A stretch of DNA of 64,000 nt. Source: Siphonodentalium dalli. Taxonomy: Eukaryota; Mollusca; Scaphopoda; Gadilida; Siphonodentaliidae. The position numbers and the translations under genes are program-made. Positions 11,413 to 23,270 of this stretch are shown one piece after another (the first letter of the stretch is position 1; each line of letters starts with the position of its first letter). The notes beneath the pieces were generated by a model that ran no database searches, had not been told where the DNA came from, and was given only the letters and a program-made list of their open reading frames with translations. The stretch is from contig CP136068.1 of the NCBI GenBank assembly GCA_032622095.1, forward strand, positions 62,270,025 through 62,334,024. The letters run 5' to 3'.

Positions 11413-12379
11413 TGCTGCCTGTCCACTATTATATGAGTCCCAGCCTGTCCACTCTTGTGTGAATTCCTGCATGTCCACTCTTATATGAGTTCTTCCCTGT
11501 CCACTCTTATATGAGTTCCTCCCTGTCCACTCTTATATGAGTTCCTCCCTGTCCACTCTTATATGAGTTCCTCCCTGTCCACTCTTATATGAGTTCCTCC
11601 CTGTACACTCATATATTAGTTTCTCCCTGTCCTCTCTTATATGAGTTCCTCCCTGTCCACTCTTATATGAGTTGCTGCCTGTCCACTCGTATATGAGTTC
11701 CAGCCTGTCCACTCTTATGAGTTCCTCCATGTCCACTCTTATGAGTTCCTGCCTGTCCACTCTTATATGAGTTCCTGCCTGTCCACTCTTATGAGTTCCA
11801 GCCTGTCCACTCTTATGAGTTCCAGCGTGTCCACTCTTATATGAGTTCCTCCCTGTCCACTCTTATATTAGTTCCTCCCTGTCCACTCTTATATTAGTTC
11901 CTCCCTGTCCACTATTATATTAGTTCCTCCCTGTCCACTCATATATTAGTTCCTCCCTGTCCACTCTTATATTAGTTCCTCCCTGTCCACTCTTTTATTA
12001 GTTCCTCCATGTACACTCATATATTAGTTCCTCCCTGTCCTCTCTTATGAGTTCCTCCCTGTCCACTATTATATGAGTTGCTGCCTGTCCACTCGTATAT
12101 GAGTTCCAGCCTGTCCACTCTTATATGAGTTCCTGCCTGTCCACTCTTATATGAGTTCCTGCATGTCCACTCTTATGAGTTCCTCCATGTCCACTCTTAT
12201 GAGTTCCTTACTGTCCACTCTTATGAGTTCCTCCCTGTCCACTCTTATATGAGTTCCTGCCTGTCCACTCTTATATGAGTTCCAGCCTGTTCACTCTTAT
12301 ATGAGTTCCTGCCAGTCCACTCTTACATGAGTTCCTCCCTGTCCACTTTATATGAGTTCCTCCCTGTCCACTCTTATAT

Positions 12380-15209
12380 GGGTTCCTGCCTGTCCACTCT
12401 TATATGAGTTCCCCCTTGTCCACTCTTATATGAGTTGCTCCCTGTCCATTCTTTAATGAGTTTCTCCCTGTCCACTCAAATATGAGTTCCTCCCTGACCA
12501 CTCTTATATGTGTTCCTGCCTGTCCACTCTTATATGAGTTCCTCCCAGTCCACTCTTATGAGTTCCTCCCTGTCCACTCTTATATGAGTTTCTCCATGTC
12601 CACTCTTATATGAGTTCCTCCCTGACCACTCTTTTATGAGTTCCTGCCTGTCCACTCTTATATGAGTTCCCCCTGTCTACTATTATGAGTTCCTCCCAGT
12701 CCACTCTTATATGAGTTCCCCCTGTCCACTCTTATATGAGTTCCTCCATGTCCACTCTTATATGAGTTCCTCCATGTCCACCCTTATATGAGTTCCTCCC
12801 TGTCCAATCTTATATGAGTTGCTGCCTGCCACTCTTATATGAGTTCATCCATGTCCACTCTTATATGAGTTCCTCCCTGTCCACTCTTATATGAGTTGCT
12901 GCCTGCCACTAGTATATGAGTTCATCCATGTCCACTCTTATATGAGTTGCTGTCTGTCCACTCTTATATGAGTTCCTCCTGTCCACTCTTATATGAGTTG
13001 GACCTGTATACTCTTATATGAGTTCCTCCCTGTCCACTCTTATATGAGTTGCTGACTGTCCACTCTTATATGAGTTGCTGCATGTCCACTCTTATATGAA
13101 TTCATCCTTGTCCACTCTTATATGAGTTCCTCCCTGTCCACTCTTATATGACTTCCTGCCTGTCCACTCTTATATGAATTCCTCCTTGTCCACTCTTATA
13201 TGAGTTCATCCCTGTCCACTCTTATATGAGTTCCTCATTGTCCACTCTTATATGAGTCCCTCATTGTCCACTCTTATATGAGTTGCTGCCTGTCCACTCG
13301 TATATGAGTTCCCCCCTGTCCACTCTTGTGAGTTCCCCATTGTACAGTCTGTCCACTCTTATATGAGTTCCTCATTTTCCACTCTTATATGAGTTCCTCA
13401 TTTTCCACTCTTATATGAGTTCCTCCCAGTCCACTCTTATATGAGTTGCTGCCTGTCCACTATTATATGAGTCCCACCTGTCCACTCTTGTGTGAATTCC
13501 TGCATGTCCACTCTTATATGAGTTCTTCCCTGTCCACTCTTATATGAGTTCCTCCCTGTCCACTCTTATATGAGTTCCTCCCTGTCCACTCTTATATGAG
13601 TTCCTCCCTGTCCACTCTTATATGAGTTCCTCCCTGTCCACTCTTATATGAGTTCCTCCCTGTCCACTCTTATATGAGTTCCTCCCTGTCCACTCTTATA
13701 TTAGTTCCTCCCTGTACACTCATATATTAGTTTCTCCCTGTCCTCTCTTATATGAGTTCCTCCCTGTCCACTCTTATATGAGTTGCTGCCTGTCCACTCG
13801 TATATGAGTTGCAGCCTGTCCACTCTTATGAGTTCCTCCATGTCCACTCTTATGAGTTCCTCCTTGTCCACTCTTATATGAGTTCCTGCCTGTCCACTCT
13901 TATGAGTTCCAACCTGTCCACTCTTATGAGTTCCAGCCTGTCCACTCTTATATGAGTTCATCCCTGTCCACTCTTATATGAGTTCCTCACAGTCCACTCT
14001 TATATGAGTTCCTCATTGTCCACTCTTATATGAGTCCCTCATTGTCCACTCTTATATGAGTTGCTGCCTGTCCACTCGTATATGAGTTCCCCCCCTGTCC
14101 ACTCTTGTGAGTTCCCCATTGTCCACTCGAATATGAGTTGCTGCCTGTCCACTATTATATGAGTTCCAGTCTGTCCACTCTTATATGAGTTCCTCATTGT
14201 CCACTCTTATATGAGTTCCTCATTTTCCACTCTAATATGAGTTCCTCGCAGTCCACTCATATATGAGTTGCTGCCTGTCCACTATTATATGAGTCCCAGC
14301 CTGTCCACTCTTGTGTGAATTCCTGCATGTCCACTCTTATATGAGTTCTTCCCTGTCCACTCTTATATGAGTTCCTCCCTGTCCACTCTTATATGAGTTC
14401 CTCCCTGTCCACTCTTATATGAGTTCCTCCCTGTACACTCATATATTAGTTTCTCCCTGTCCTCTCTTATATGAGTTCCTCCCTGTCCACTCTTATATGA
14501 GTTGCTGCCTGTCCACTCGTATATGAGTTCCAGCCTGTCCACTCTTATGAGTTCCTCCATGTCCACTCTTATGAGTTCCTGCCTGTCCACTCTTATATGA
14601 GTTCCTGCCTGTCCACTCTTATGAGTTCCAGCCTGTCCACTCTTATGAGTTCCAGCCTGTCCACTCTTATATGAGTTCCTCCCTGTCCACTCTTATATTA
14701 GTTCCTCCCTGTCCACTCTTATATTAGTTCTTCCCTGTCCACTATTATATTAGTTCCTCCCTGTCCACTCATATATTATTTCCTCCCTGTCCACTCTTAT
14801 ATTAGTTCCTCCCTGTCCACTCTTTTATTAGTTCCTCCATGTACACTCATATATTAGTTCCTCCCTGTCCTCTCTTATGAGTTCCTCCCTGTCCACTATT
14901 ATATGAGTTGCTGCCTGTCCACTCGTATATGAGTTCCAGCCTGTCCACTCTTATATGAGTTCCTGCCTGTCCGCTCTTATATGAGTTCCTGCATGTCCAC
15001 TCTTATGAGTTCCTCCATGTCCACTCTTATGAGTTCCTCACTGTCCACTCATATGAGTTCCTCCCTGTCCACTCTTATATGAGTTCCTGCCTGTCCACTC
15101 TTATATGAGTTCCAGCCTGTCCACTCTTATATGAGTTCCTGCCAGTCCACTCTTACATGAGTTCCTCCCTGTCCACTTTATATGAGTTCCTCCCTGTCCA
15201 CTCTTATAT
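12380..15209 (+). repeat. Higher-order unit, 2830 bp, near copy of its left neighbour
   Basis: Markers follow those of the preceding unit at 2856 bp for its first half and 2830 bp after the short consensus run near 14.37 kb. The 26-bp change equals one monomer lost. It shares the chimeric CATTGTACAGTCTG monomer (13,337-13,354) and the ACTCATATATGAGT palindrome (14,255) with the left unit. This is a textbook pair of neighbouring HOR copies. Confidence 0.8.
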
Positions 15210-18082
15210 GGGTTCCTGCCTGTCCACTCTTATATGAGTTCCCCCTTGTCCACTCTTATATGAGTTGCTCCCTGTCCATTCTTTAATGAGTTTCTCCCTG
15301 TCCACTCAAATATGAGTTCCTCCCTGACTACTCTTATATGTGTTCCTGCCTGTCCACTCTTATATGAGTTCCTCCCAGTCCACTCTTATGAGTTCCTCCC
15401 TGTCCACTCTTATATGAGTTTCTCCATGTCCACTCTTATATGAGTTCCTCCCTGACCACTCTTTTATGAGTTCCTGCCTGTCCACTCTTATATGAGTTCC
15501 CCCTGTCTACTATTATGAGTTCCTCCCTGTCCACTCTTATATGAGTTCCCCCTGTCCGCTCTTATATGAGTTCCTCCATGTCCACTCTTATATGAGTTCC
15601 TCCATGTCCACCCTTATATGAGTTCCTCCCTGTCCAATCTTATATGAGTTGCTGCCTGCCACTCTTATATGAGTTCATCCATGTCCACTCTTATATGAGT
15701 TCCTCCCTGTCCACTCTTATATGAGTTGCTGCCTGCCACGAGTATATGAGTTCATCCATGTCCACTCTTATATGAGTTGCTGTCTGTCCACTCTTATATG
15801 AGTTCCTCCTGTCCACTCTTATATGAGTTGGACCTGTATACTCTTATATGAGTTCCTCCCTGTCCACTCTTATATGAGTTGCTGACTGTCCACTCTTATA
15901 TGAGTTGCTGCATGTCCACTCTTATATGAATTCATCCTTGTCCACTCTTATATGAGTTCCTCCCTGTCCACTCTTATATGACTTCCTGCCTGTCCACTCT
16001 TATATGAATTCCTCCTTGTCCACTCTTATATGAGTTCATCCCTGTCCACTCTTATATGAGTTCCTCACAGTCCACTCTTATATGAGTTCCTCATTGTCCA
16101 CTCTTATATGAGTCCCTCATTGTCCACTCTTATATGAGTTGCTGCCTGTCCACTCGTATATGAGTTCCCCCCTGTCCACTCTTATGAGTTCCCCATTGTC
16201 CACTCGAATATGAGTTGCTGCCTGTCCACTATTATATGAGTTCCAGTCTGTCCACTCTTATATGAGTTCCTCATTTTCCACTCTTATATGAGTTCCTCAT
16301 TTTCCACTCTTATATGAGTTCCTCCCAGTCCACTCTTATATGAGTTGCTGCCTGTCCACTATTATATGAGTCCCAGCCTGTCCACTCTTGTGTGAATTCC
16401 TGCATGTCCACTCTTATATGAGTTCTTCCCTGTCCACTCTTATATGAGTTCCTCCCTGTCCACTCTTATATGAGTTCCTCCCTGTCCACTCTTATATTAG
16501 TTCCTCCATGTACACTCATATATTAGTTTCTCCCTGTACTCTCTTATATGAGTTCCTCCCTGTCCACTCTTATATGAGTTGCTGCCTGTCCACTCGTATA
16601 TGAGTTCCAGCCTGTCCACTCTTATGAGTTCCTCCATGTCCACTCTTATGAGTTCCTCCTTGTCCACTCTTATATGAGTTCCTGCCTGTCCACTCTTATG
16701 AGTTCCAGCCTGTCCACTCTTATGAGTTCCAGCCTGTCCACTCTTATATGAGTTCATCCCTGTCCACTCTTATATGAGTTCCTCACAGTCCACTCTTATA
16801 TGAGTTCCTCATTGTCCACTCTTATATAAGTCCCTCATTGTCCACTCTTATATGAGTTGCTGCCTGCCCACTCGTATATGAGTTCCCCCCTGTCCACTCT
16901 TGTGAGTTCCCCATTGTCCACTCGAATATGAGTTGCTGCCTGTCCACTATTATATGAGTTCCAGTCTGTCCACTCTTATATGAGTTCCTCATTGTCCACT
17001 CTTATATGAGTTCCTCATTTTCCACTCTAATATGAGTTCCTCCCAGTCCACTCTTATATGAGTTGCTGCCTGTCCACTATTATATGAGTCACAGCCTGTC
17101 CACTCTTGTGTGAATTCCTGCATGTCCACTCTTATATGAGTTCTTCCCTGTCCACTCTTATATGAGTTCCTCCCTGTCCACTCTTATGTGAGTTCCTCCC
17201 TGTCCACTCTTATATGAGTTTCTCCCTGTCCACTCTTATATGAGTTCCTCCCTGTCCACTCTTATATGAGTTCCTCCCTGTCCACTCTTATATGAGTTCC
17301 TCCCTGTCCACTCTTATATTAGTTCCTCCCTGTACGCTCATTTATTAGTTTCTCCCTGTCCTCTCTTATATGAGTTCCTCCCTGTCCACTGTTATATGAG
17401 TTGCTGCCTGTCCACTCGTATATGAGTTCCAGCATGTCCACTCTTATGAGTTCCTCCATGTCCACTCTTATGAGTTCCTCCCTGTCCACTCTTATATGAG
17501 TTCCTGCCTGTCCACTCTTATGAGTTCCAGCCTGTCCACTCTTATGAGTTCCAGCCTGTCCACTCTTATATGAGTTCCTCCCTGTCCACTCTTATATTAG
17601 TTCCTCCCTGTCCACTCTTATATTAGTTCCTCCCTGTCCACTATTATATTAGTTCCTCCCTGTCCACTCATATATTAGTTCCTCCCTGTCCACTCTTATA
17701 TTAGTTCCTCCCTGTCCACTCTTTTATTAGTTCCTCCATGTACACTCATATATTAGTTCCTCCCTGTCCTCTCTTATGAGTTCCTCCCTGTCCACTATTA
17801 TATGAGTTGCTGCCTGTCCACTCGTATATGAGTTCCAGCCTGTCCACTCTTATATGAGTTCATGCCTGTCCACTCTTATATGAGTTCCTGCATGTCCACT
17901 CTTATGAGTTCCTCCATGTCCACTCTTGTGAGTTCCTCACTGTCCACTCTTATGAGTTCCTCCCTGTCCACTCTTATATTAGTTCCTCCCTGTACACTCT
18001 TATATGAGTTCCTGCCAGTCCACTCTTACATGAGTTCCTCCCTGTCCACTTTATATGAGTTCCTCCCTGTCCACTCTTATAT
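15210..18082 (+). repeat. Higher-order unit, 2873 bp
   Basis: It carries the GGACCTGTATAC module (15,828) and a nested pair of slots. The first is altered: it reads CTTATGAGTTCCCC (16,183) instead of CTTGTGAGTTCCCC. The second keeps the normal form at 16,901, 718 bp on. The ACTCGAATATGAG neighbour of the first slot is intact, so this unit does not share the chimeric monomer of the two units to its left. A TATATTAG cluster lies at about 17.59-17.73 kb. Confidence 0.76.
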
Positions 18083-21000
18083 GGGTTCCTGCCTGTCCAC
18101 TCTTATATGAGTTCCCCCTTGTCCACTCTTATATGAGTTGCTCCCTGTCCATTCTTTAATGAGTTTCTCCCTGTCCACTCAAATATGAGTTCCTCCCTGA
18201 CCACTCTTATATGTGTTCCTGCCTGTCCACTCTTATATGAGTTCCTCCCAGTCCACTCATATGAGTTCCTCCCTGTCCACTCTTATATGAGTTTCTCCAT
18301 GTCCACTCTTATATGAGTTCCTCCCTGACCACTCTTTTATGAGTTCATGCCTGTCCACTCTTATATGAGTTCCCCCTGTCTACTATTATGAGTTCCTCCC
18401 TGTCCACTCTTATATGAGTTCCCCCTGTCCACTCTTATATGAGTTCCTCCATGTCCACTCTTATATGAGTTCCTCCATGTCCACCCTTATATGAGTTCCT
18501 CCCTGTCCAATCTTATATGAGTTGCTGCCTGCCACTCTTATATGAGTTCATCCATGTCCACTCTTATATGAGTTCCTCCCTGTCCACTCTTATATGAGTT
18601 GCTGCCTGCCACTAGTATATGAGTTCATCCATGTCCACTCTTATATGAGTTGCTGTCTGTCCACTCTTATATGAGTTGCTGCAAGTCCACTCTTATATGA
18701 ATTCATCCTTGTCCACTCTTATATGAGTTCCTCCCTGTCCACTCTTATAATAGTTCCTCCCTGTCCACTCTTATATTAGTTCCTCCCTGTACACTCATAT
18801 ATTAATTCCTCACTGTCCACTCTTATATGAGTTCCTGCCTGTCCACTCTTATATGAGTTCCAGCCTGTCCACTCTTATATGAGTTCCTGCCTGTCCACTC
18901 TTACATGAGTTCCTCCCTGTCCACTTTATATAAGTTCCTCCCTGTCCACTCTTATATGGGTTCCTGCCTGTCCACTCTTATATGAGTTCCCCCTTGTCCA
19001 CTCTTATATGAGTTGCTCCCTGTCCATTCTTTAATGAGTTTCTCCCTGTCCACTCAAATATGAGTTCCTCCCTGACCACTCTTATATGTGTTCCTGCCTG
19101 TCCACTCTTATATGAGTTCCTCCCAGTCCACTCTTATGAGTTCCTCCCTGTCCACTCTTATATGAGTTTCTCCATGTCCACTCTTATATGAGTTCCTCCC
19201 TGACCACTCTTATATGAGTTCCTGCCTGTCCACTCTTATATGAGTCCCCCCTGTCTACTCTTATGAGTTCCTCCCTGTCCACTCTTATATGAGTTCCCCC
19301 TGTCCACTCTTATATGAGTTCCTCCATGTCCACTCTTATATGAGTTCCTCCATGTCCACCCTTATATGAGTTCCTCCCTGTCCAATCTTATATGAGTTGC
19401 TGCCTGCCACTCTTATATGAGTTCATCCATGTCCACTATTATATGAGTTGCTGACTGTCCACTCTTATATGAGTTGCTGCATGTCCACTCTTATATGAAT
19501 TCATCCTTGTCCACTCTTATATGAGTTCCTCCCTGTCCACTCTTATATAAATTCCGGCCTGTCCACACTTATATGAATTCCTCCTTGTCCACTCTTATAT
19601 GAGTTCATCCCTGTCCACTCTTATATGAGTTCCTCACAGTCCACTCTTATATGAGTTCCTCATTGTCCACTCTTATATGAGTTCCTCCATGTCCACCCTT
19701 ATATGAGTTCCTCCTTGTCCAATCTTATATGAGTTGCTGCCTGCCACTCTTATATGAGTTCATCCATGTCCACTCTTATATGAGTTCCTCCCTGTCCACT
19801 CTTATATGAGTTGCTGCCACTAGTATATGAGTTCATCCATGTCCACTCTTATATGAGTTGCTGTCTGTCCACTCTTATATGAGTTCCTCCTGTCCACTCT
19901 TATATGAGTTGGACCTGTATACTCTTATATGAGCTCCTCCCTGTCCACTCGTATATGAGTTGCTGACTGTCCACTCTTATATGAGTTGCTGAATGTCCAC
20001 TCTTATATGAATTCATCCTTGTCCACTCTTATATGAGTTCCTCCCTGTCCACTCTTATATGACTTCCTGCCTGTCCACTCTTATATGAATTCCTCCTTGT
20101 CCACTCTTATATGAGTTCATCCCTGTCCACTCTTATATGAGTTCCTCACAGTCCACTCTTATAAGAGTTCCTCATTGTCAATTCTTATATGAGTCGCTCA
20201 TTGTCCACTCTTATATGAGTTGCTGCCTGTCCACTCGTATATGAGTTCCCCCCTGTCCACTCTTGTGAGTTCCCCATTGTCCACTCGAATATGAGTTGCT
20301 GCCTGTCCACTATTATATGAGTTCCAGTCTGTCCACTCTTATATGAGTTCCTCATTTTCCACTCTTATATGAGTTCCTCATTTTCCACTCTTATATGAGT
20401 TCCTCCCAGTCCACTCTTATATGAGTTGCTGCCTGTCCACTATTATATGAGTCCCAGCTTGTCCACTCTTGTGTGAATTCCTGCATGTCCACTCTTATAT
20501 GAGTTCTTCCCTGTCCACTCTTATATGAGTTCCTCCCTGTCCACTCTTATATGAGTTCCTCCCTTTCCACTCTAATATGAGTTCCTCCCTGTCCACTCTT
20601 ATATGAGTTCCTCCCTGTCCACTCTTATATGAGTTCCTCCCTGTCCACTCTTATATGAGTTCCTCCCTGTCCACTCTTATATTAGTTCCTCCCTGTACAC
20701 TCATATATTAGTTTCTCCCTGTCCTCTCTTATATGAGTTCCTCCCTGTCCACTCTTATATGAGTTGCTGCCTGTCCACTCGTATATGAGTTCCAGCCTGT
20801 CCACTCTTATGAGTTCCTCCATGTCCACTCTTATGAGTTCCTCCCTGTCCACTCTTATATGAGTTCCTGCCTGTCCATTCTTATGAGTTCCAGCCTGTCC
20901 ACTTATTGAGTTCCAGCCTGTCCACTCTTATATGAGTTCCTCCCTGTCCACTCTTATATTAGTTCCTCCCTGTCCACTCTTATATTAGTTCCTCCCTGTC

Positions 21001-21294
21001 CACTCTTATATTAGTTCCTCCCTGTCCACTCTTATATTAGTTCCTCCCTGTCCACTCTTATATTAGTTCCTCCCTGTCCACTCTTATATTAGTTCCTCCA
21101 TGTACACTCATATATTAGTTCCTCCCTGTCCTCTCTTATGAGTTCCTCCCTGTCCACTATTATATGAGTTGCTGCCTGTCCACTCTTATATGAGTTCCAG
21201 CCTGTCCACTCTAATATGAGTTCCTGCCTGTCCACTCTTACATGAGTTCCTCCCTGTCCACTTTATATGAGTTCCTCCATGTCCACTCTTATAT
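18083..21294 (+). repeat. Composite block: 875-bp short unit plus 2337-bp unit
   Basis: The TATATGGG anchors at 18,083 and 18,958 are only 875 bp apart. The short unit arises at about 18.70-18.80 kb, where a GAATTCATCC monomer is joined to TATAATAG/TATATTAG monomers and CATATATTAATTCC, skipping most of a normal unit. The following unit holds private variants: TATAAATTCCGG near 19.55 kb, GAGCTC at 19,931, GAGTCGCTC near 20.19 kb, and a 22-bp ACTTATTGAG monomer at 20,901. The same set recurs near 30.5-33 kb and 55.1-57.3 kb. Confidence 0.76.
20901..20910 (+). repeat. 22-bp monomer variant ACTTATTGAG
   Basis: The core is shortened and the ACTC arm is damaged. Other copies are at 29,638, 32,728, 47,613, 54,244 and 57,308. 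Their spacing of 24,606 and 24,580 bp between pairs supports the large duplication of 29-40 kb onto 53.6-63 kb. Confidence 0.8.
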
Positions 21295-23270
21295 GGGTTC
21301 CTGCCTGTCCACTCTTATATGAGTTCCCCCTTGTCCACTCTTATATGAGTTGCTCCCTGTCCATTCATTAATGAGTTTCTCCCTGTCCACTCAAATATGA
21401 GTTCCTCCCTGACCACTCTTATATGTGTTCCTGCCTGTCCACTCTTATATGAGTTCCTCCCAGTCCACTCTTATGAGTTCCTCCCTGTCCACTCTTATAT
21501 GAGTTTCTCCATGTCCACTCTTATATGAGTTCCTGCCTGTCCACTCTTATATGAGTTCCCCCTGTCTACTCTTATGAGTTCCTCCCTGTCCACTCTTATA
21601 TGAGTTCCCCCTGTCCACTCTTATATGAGTTCCTCCATGTCCACTCTTATATGAGTTCCTCCATGTCCACCCTTATATGAGTTACTCCCTGTCCAATCTT
21701 ATATGAGTTGCTGCCTGCCACTCTTATATGAGTTCATCCATGTCCACTCTTATATGAGTTGCTGACTGTCCACTCTTATATGAGTTGCTGCATGTCCACT
21801 CTTATATGAATTCATCCTTGTCCACTCTTATATGAGTTCCTCCCTGTCCACTCTTATATGACGTCCTGCCTGTCCACTCTTATATGAATTCCTCCTTGTC
21901 CACTCTTATATGAGTTCATCCCTGTCCACTCTTATATGAGTTCCTCACAGTCCACTCTTATATGAGTTCCTCATTGTCCACTCTTATATGAGTCCCTCAT
22001 TGTCCACTCTTATATGAGTTGCTGCCTGTCCACTCGTATATAAGTTCCCCCCTGTCCACTCTTGTGAGTTCCCCATTGTCCACTCGAATATGAGTTGCTG
22101 CCTGTCCACTATTATATGAGTTCCAGTCTGTCCTCTCTTATATGAGTTCCTCATTGTCCACTCTTATATGAGTTCCTCATTTTCCACTCTAATATGAGTT
22201 CTTCCCAGTCCACTCTTATATGAGTTGCTGCCTGTCCACTATTATATGAGTCCCAGCCTGTCCACTCTTGTGTGAATTCCTGCATGTCCACTCTTATATG
22301 AGTTCTTCCCTGTCCACTCTTATATGAGTTCCTCCATGTCCACTCTTATATGAGTTCCTCCCTGTCCACTCTTATATGAGTTCCTCCCTGTCCACTCTTA
22401 TATGAGTTCCACCCTGTCCTTTCTTATATGAGTTCCTCCCTGTCCACTCTTATATGAGTTCCTCCCTGTCCACTCTTATATTAGTTCCTCCCTGTACACT
22501 CATATATTAGTTTCTCCCTGTCCTCTCTTATATGAGTTCCCCCCTGTCCACTCTTATATGAGTTGCTGCCTGTCCACTCGTATATGAGTTCCAGCCAGTC
22601 CACTCTTATGAGTTCCTCCATGTCCACTCTTATGAGTTCCTCCCTGTCCACTCTTATATGAGTTCCTGCCTGTCCACTCTTATGAGTTCCAGTCTGTCCA
22701 CTCTTATGAGTTCCAGCCTGTCCACTCTTATATGAGTTCCTCCCTGTCCACTCTTATATTAGTTCCTCCCTGTCCACTCTTATATTAGTTCCTCCCTGTC
22801 CACTATTATATTAGTTCCTCCCTGTCCACTCATATATTAGTTCCTCCCTGTCCACTCTTATATTAGTTCCTCCCTGTCCACTCTTTTATTAGTTCCTCCA
22901 TGTACACTCATATATTAGTTCCTCCCTGTCCTCTCTTATGAGTTCCTCCCTGTCCACTATTATATGAGTTGCTGCCTGTCCACTCGTATATGAGTTCCAG
23001 CCTGTCCACTCTTATATGAGTTCCTGCCTGTCCACTCTTATATGAGTTCCTGCATGTCCACTCTTATGAGTTCCTCCATGTCCACTCTTATGAGTTCCTC
23101 ACTGTCCACTCTTATGAGTTCCTCCCTGTCCACTCTTATATGAGTTCCTGCCTGTCCACTCTTATATGAGTTCCAGCCTGTTCACTCTTATATGAGTTCC
23201 TGCCAGTCCACTCTTACATGAGTTCCTCCCTGTCCACTTTATATGAGTTCCTCCCTGTCCACTCTTATAT
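21295..23270 (+). repeat. Higher-order unit, 1976 bp, copy of 7548-9523
   Basis: Anchors and the CTTGTGAG monomer (22,063) fall exactly 13,747 bp after their counterparts in the 7.5-9.5 kb unit. It shares the ATATAAGTTCCCC variant beside that monomer (8,29x and 22,03x). It lacks the GGACCTGTATAC module. Occasional single-base differences show the two have diverged slightly. Confidence 0.8.

Larger units (their letters stand above)
9524..12379 (+). repeat. Higher-order unit, 2856 bp, with nested duplication
   Basis: It contains the GGACCTGTATAC module (10,142) and two CTTGTGAG monomers 779 bp apart (10,471 and 11,250), showing an internal duplication of part of the unit. The first CTTGTGAG copy runs into a chimeric monomer (10,481-10,498). 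The second keeps the normal ACTCGAATATGAG neighbour. The adjacent unit repeats the same anatomy with markers exactly 2856 bp downstream (12,998; 13,327; 14,106). I counted about eight CpGs in the whole unit. Confidence 0.8.
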
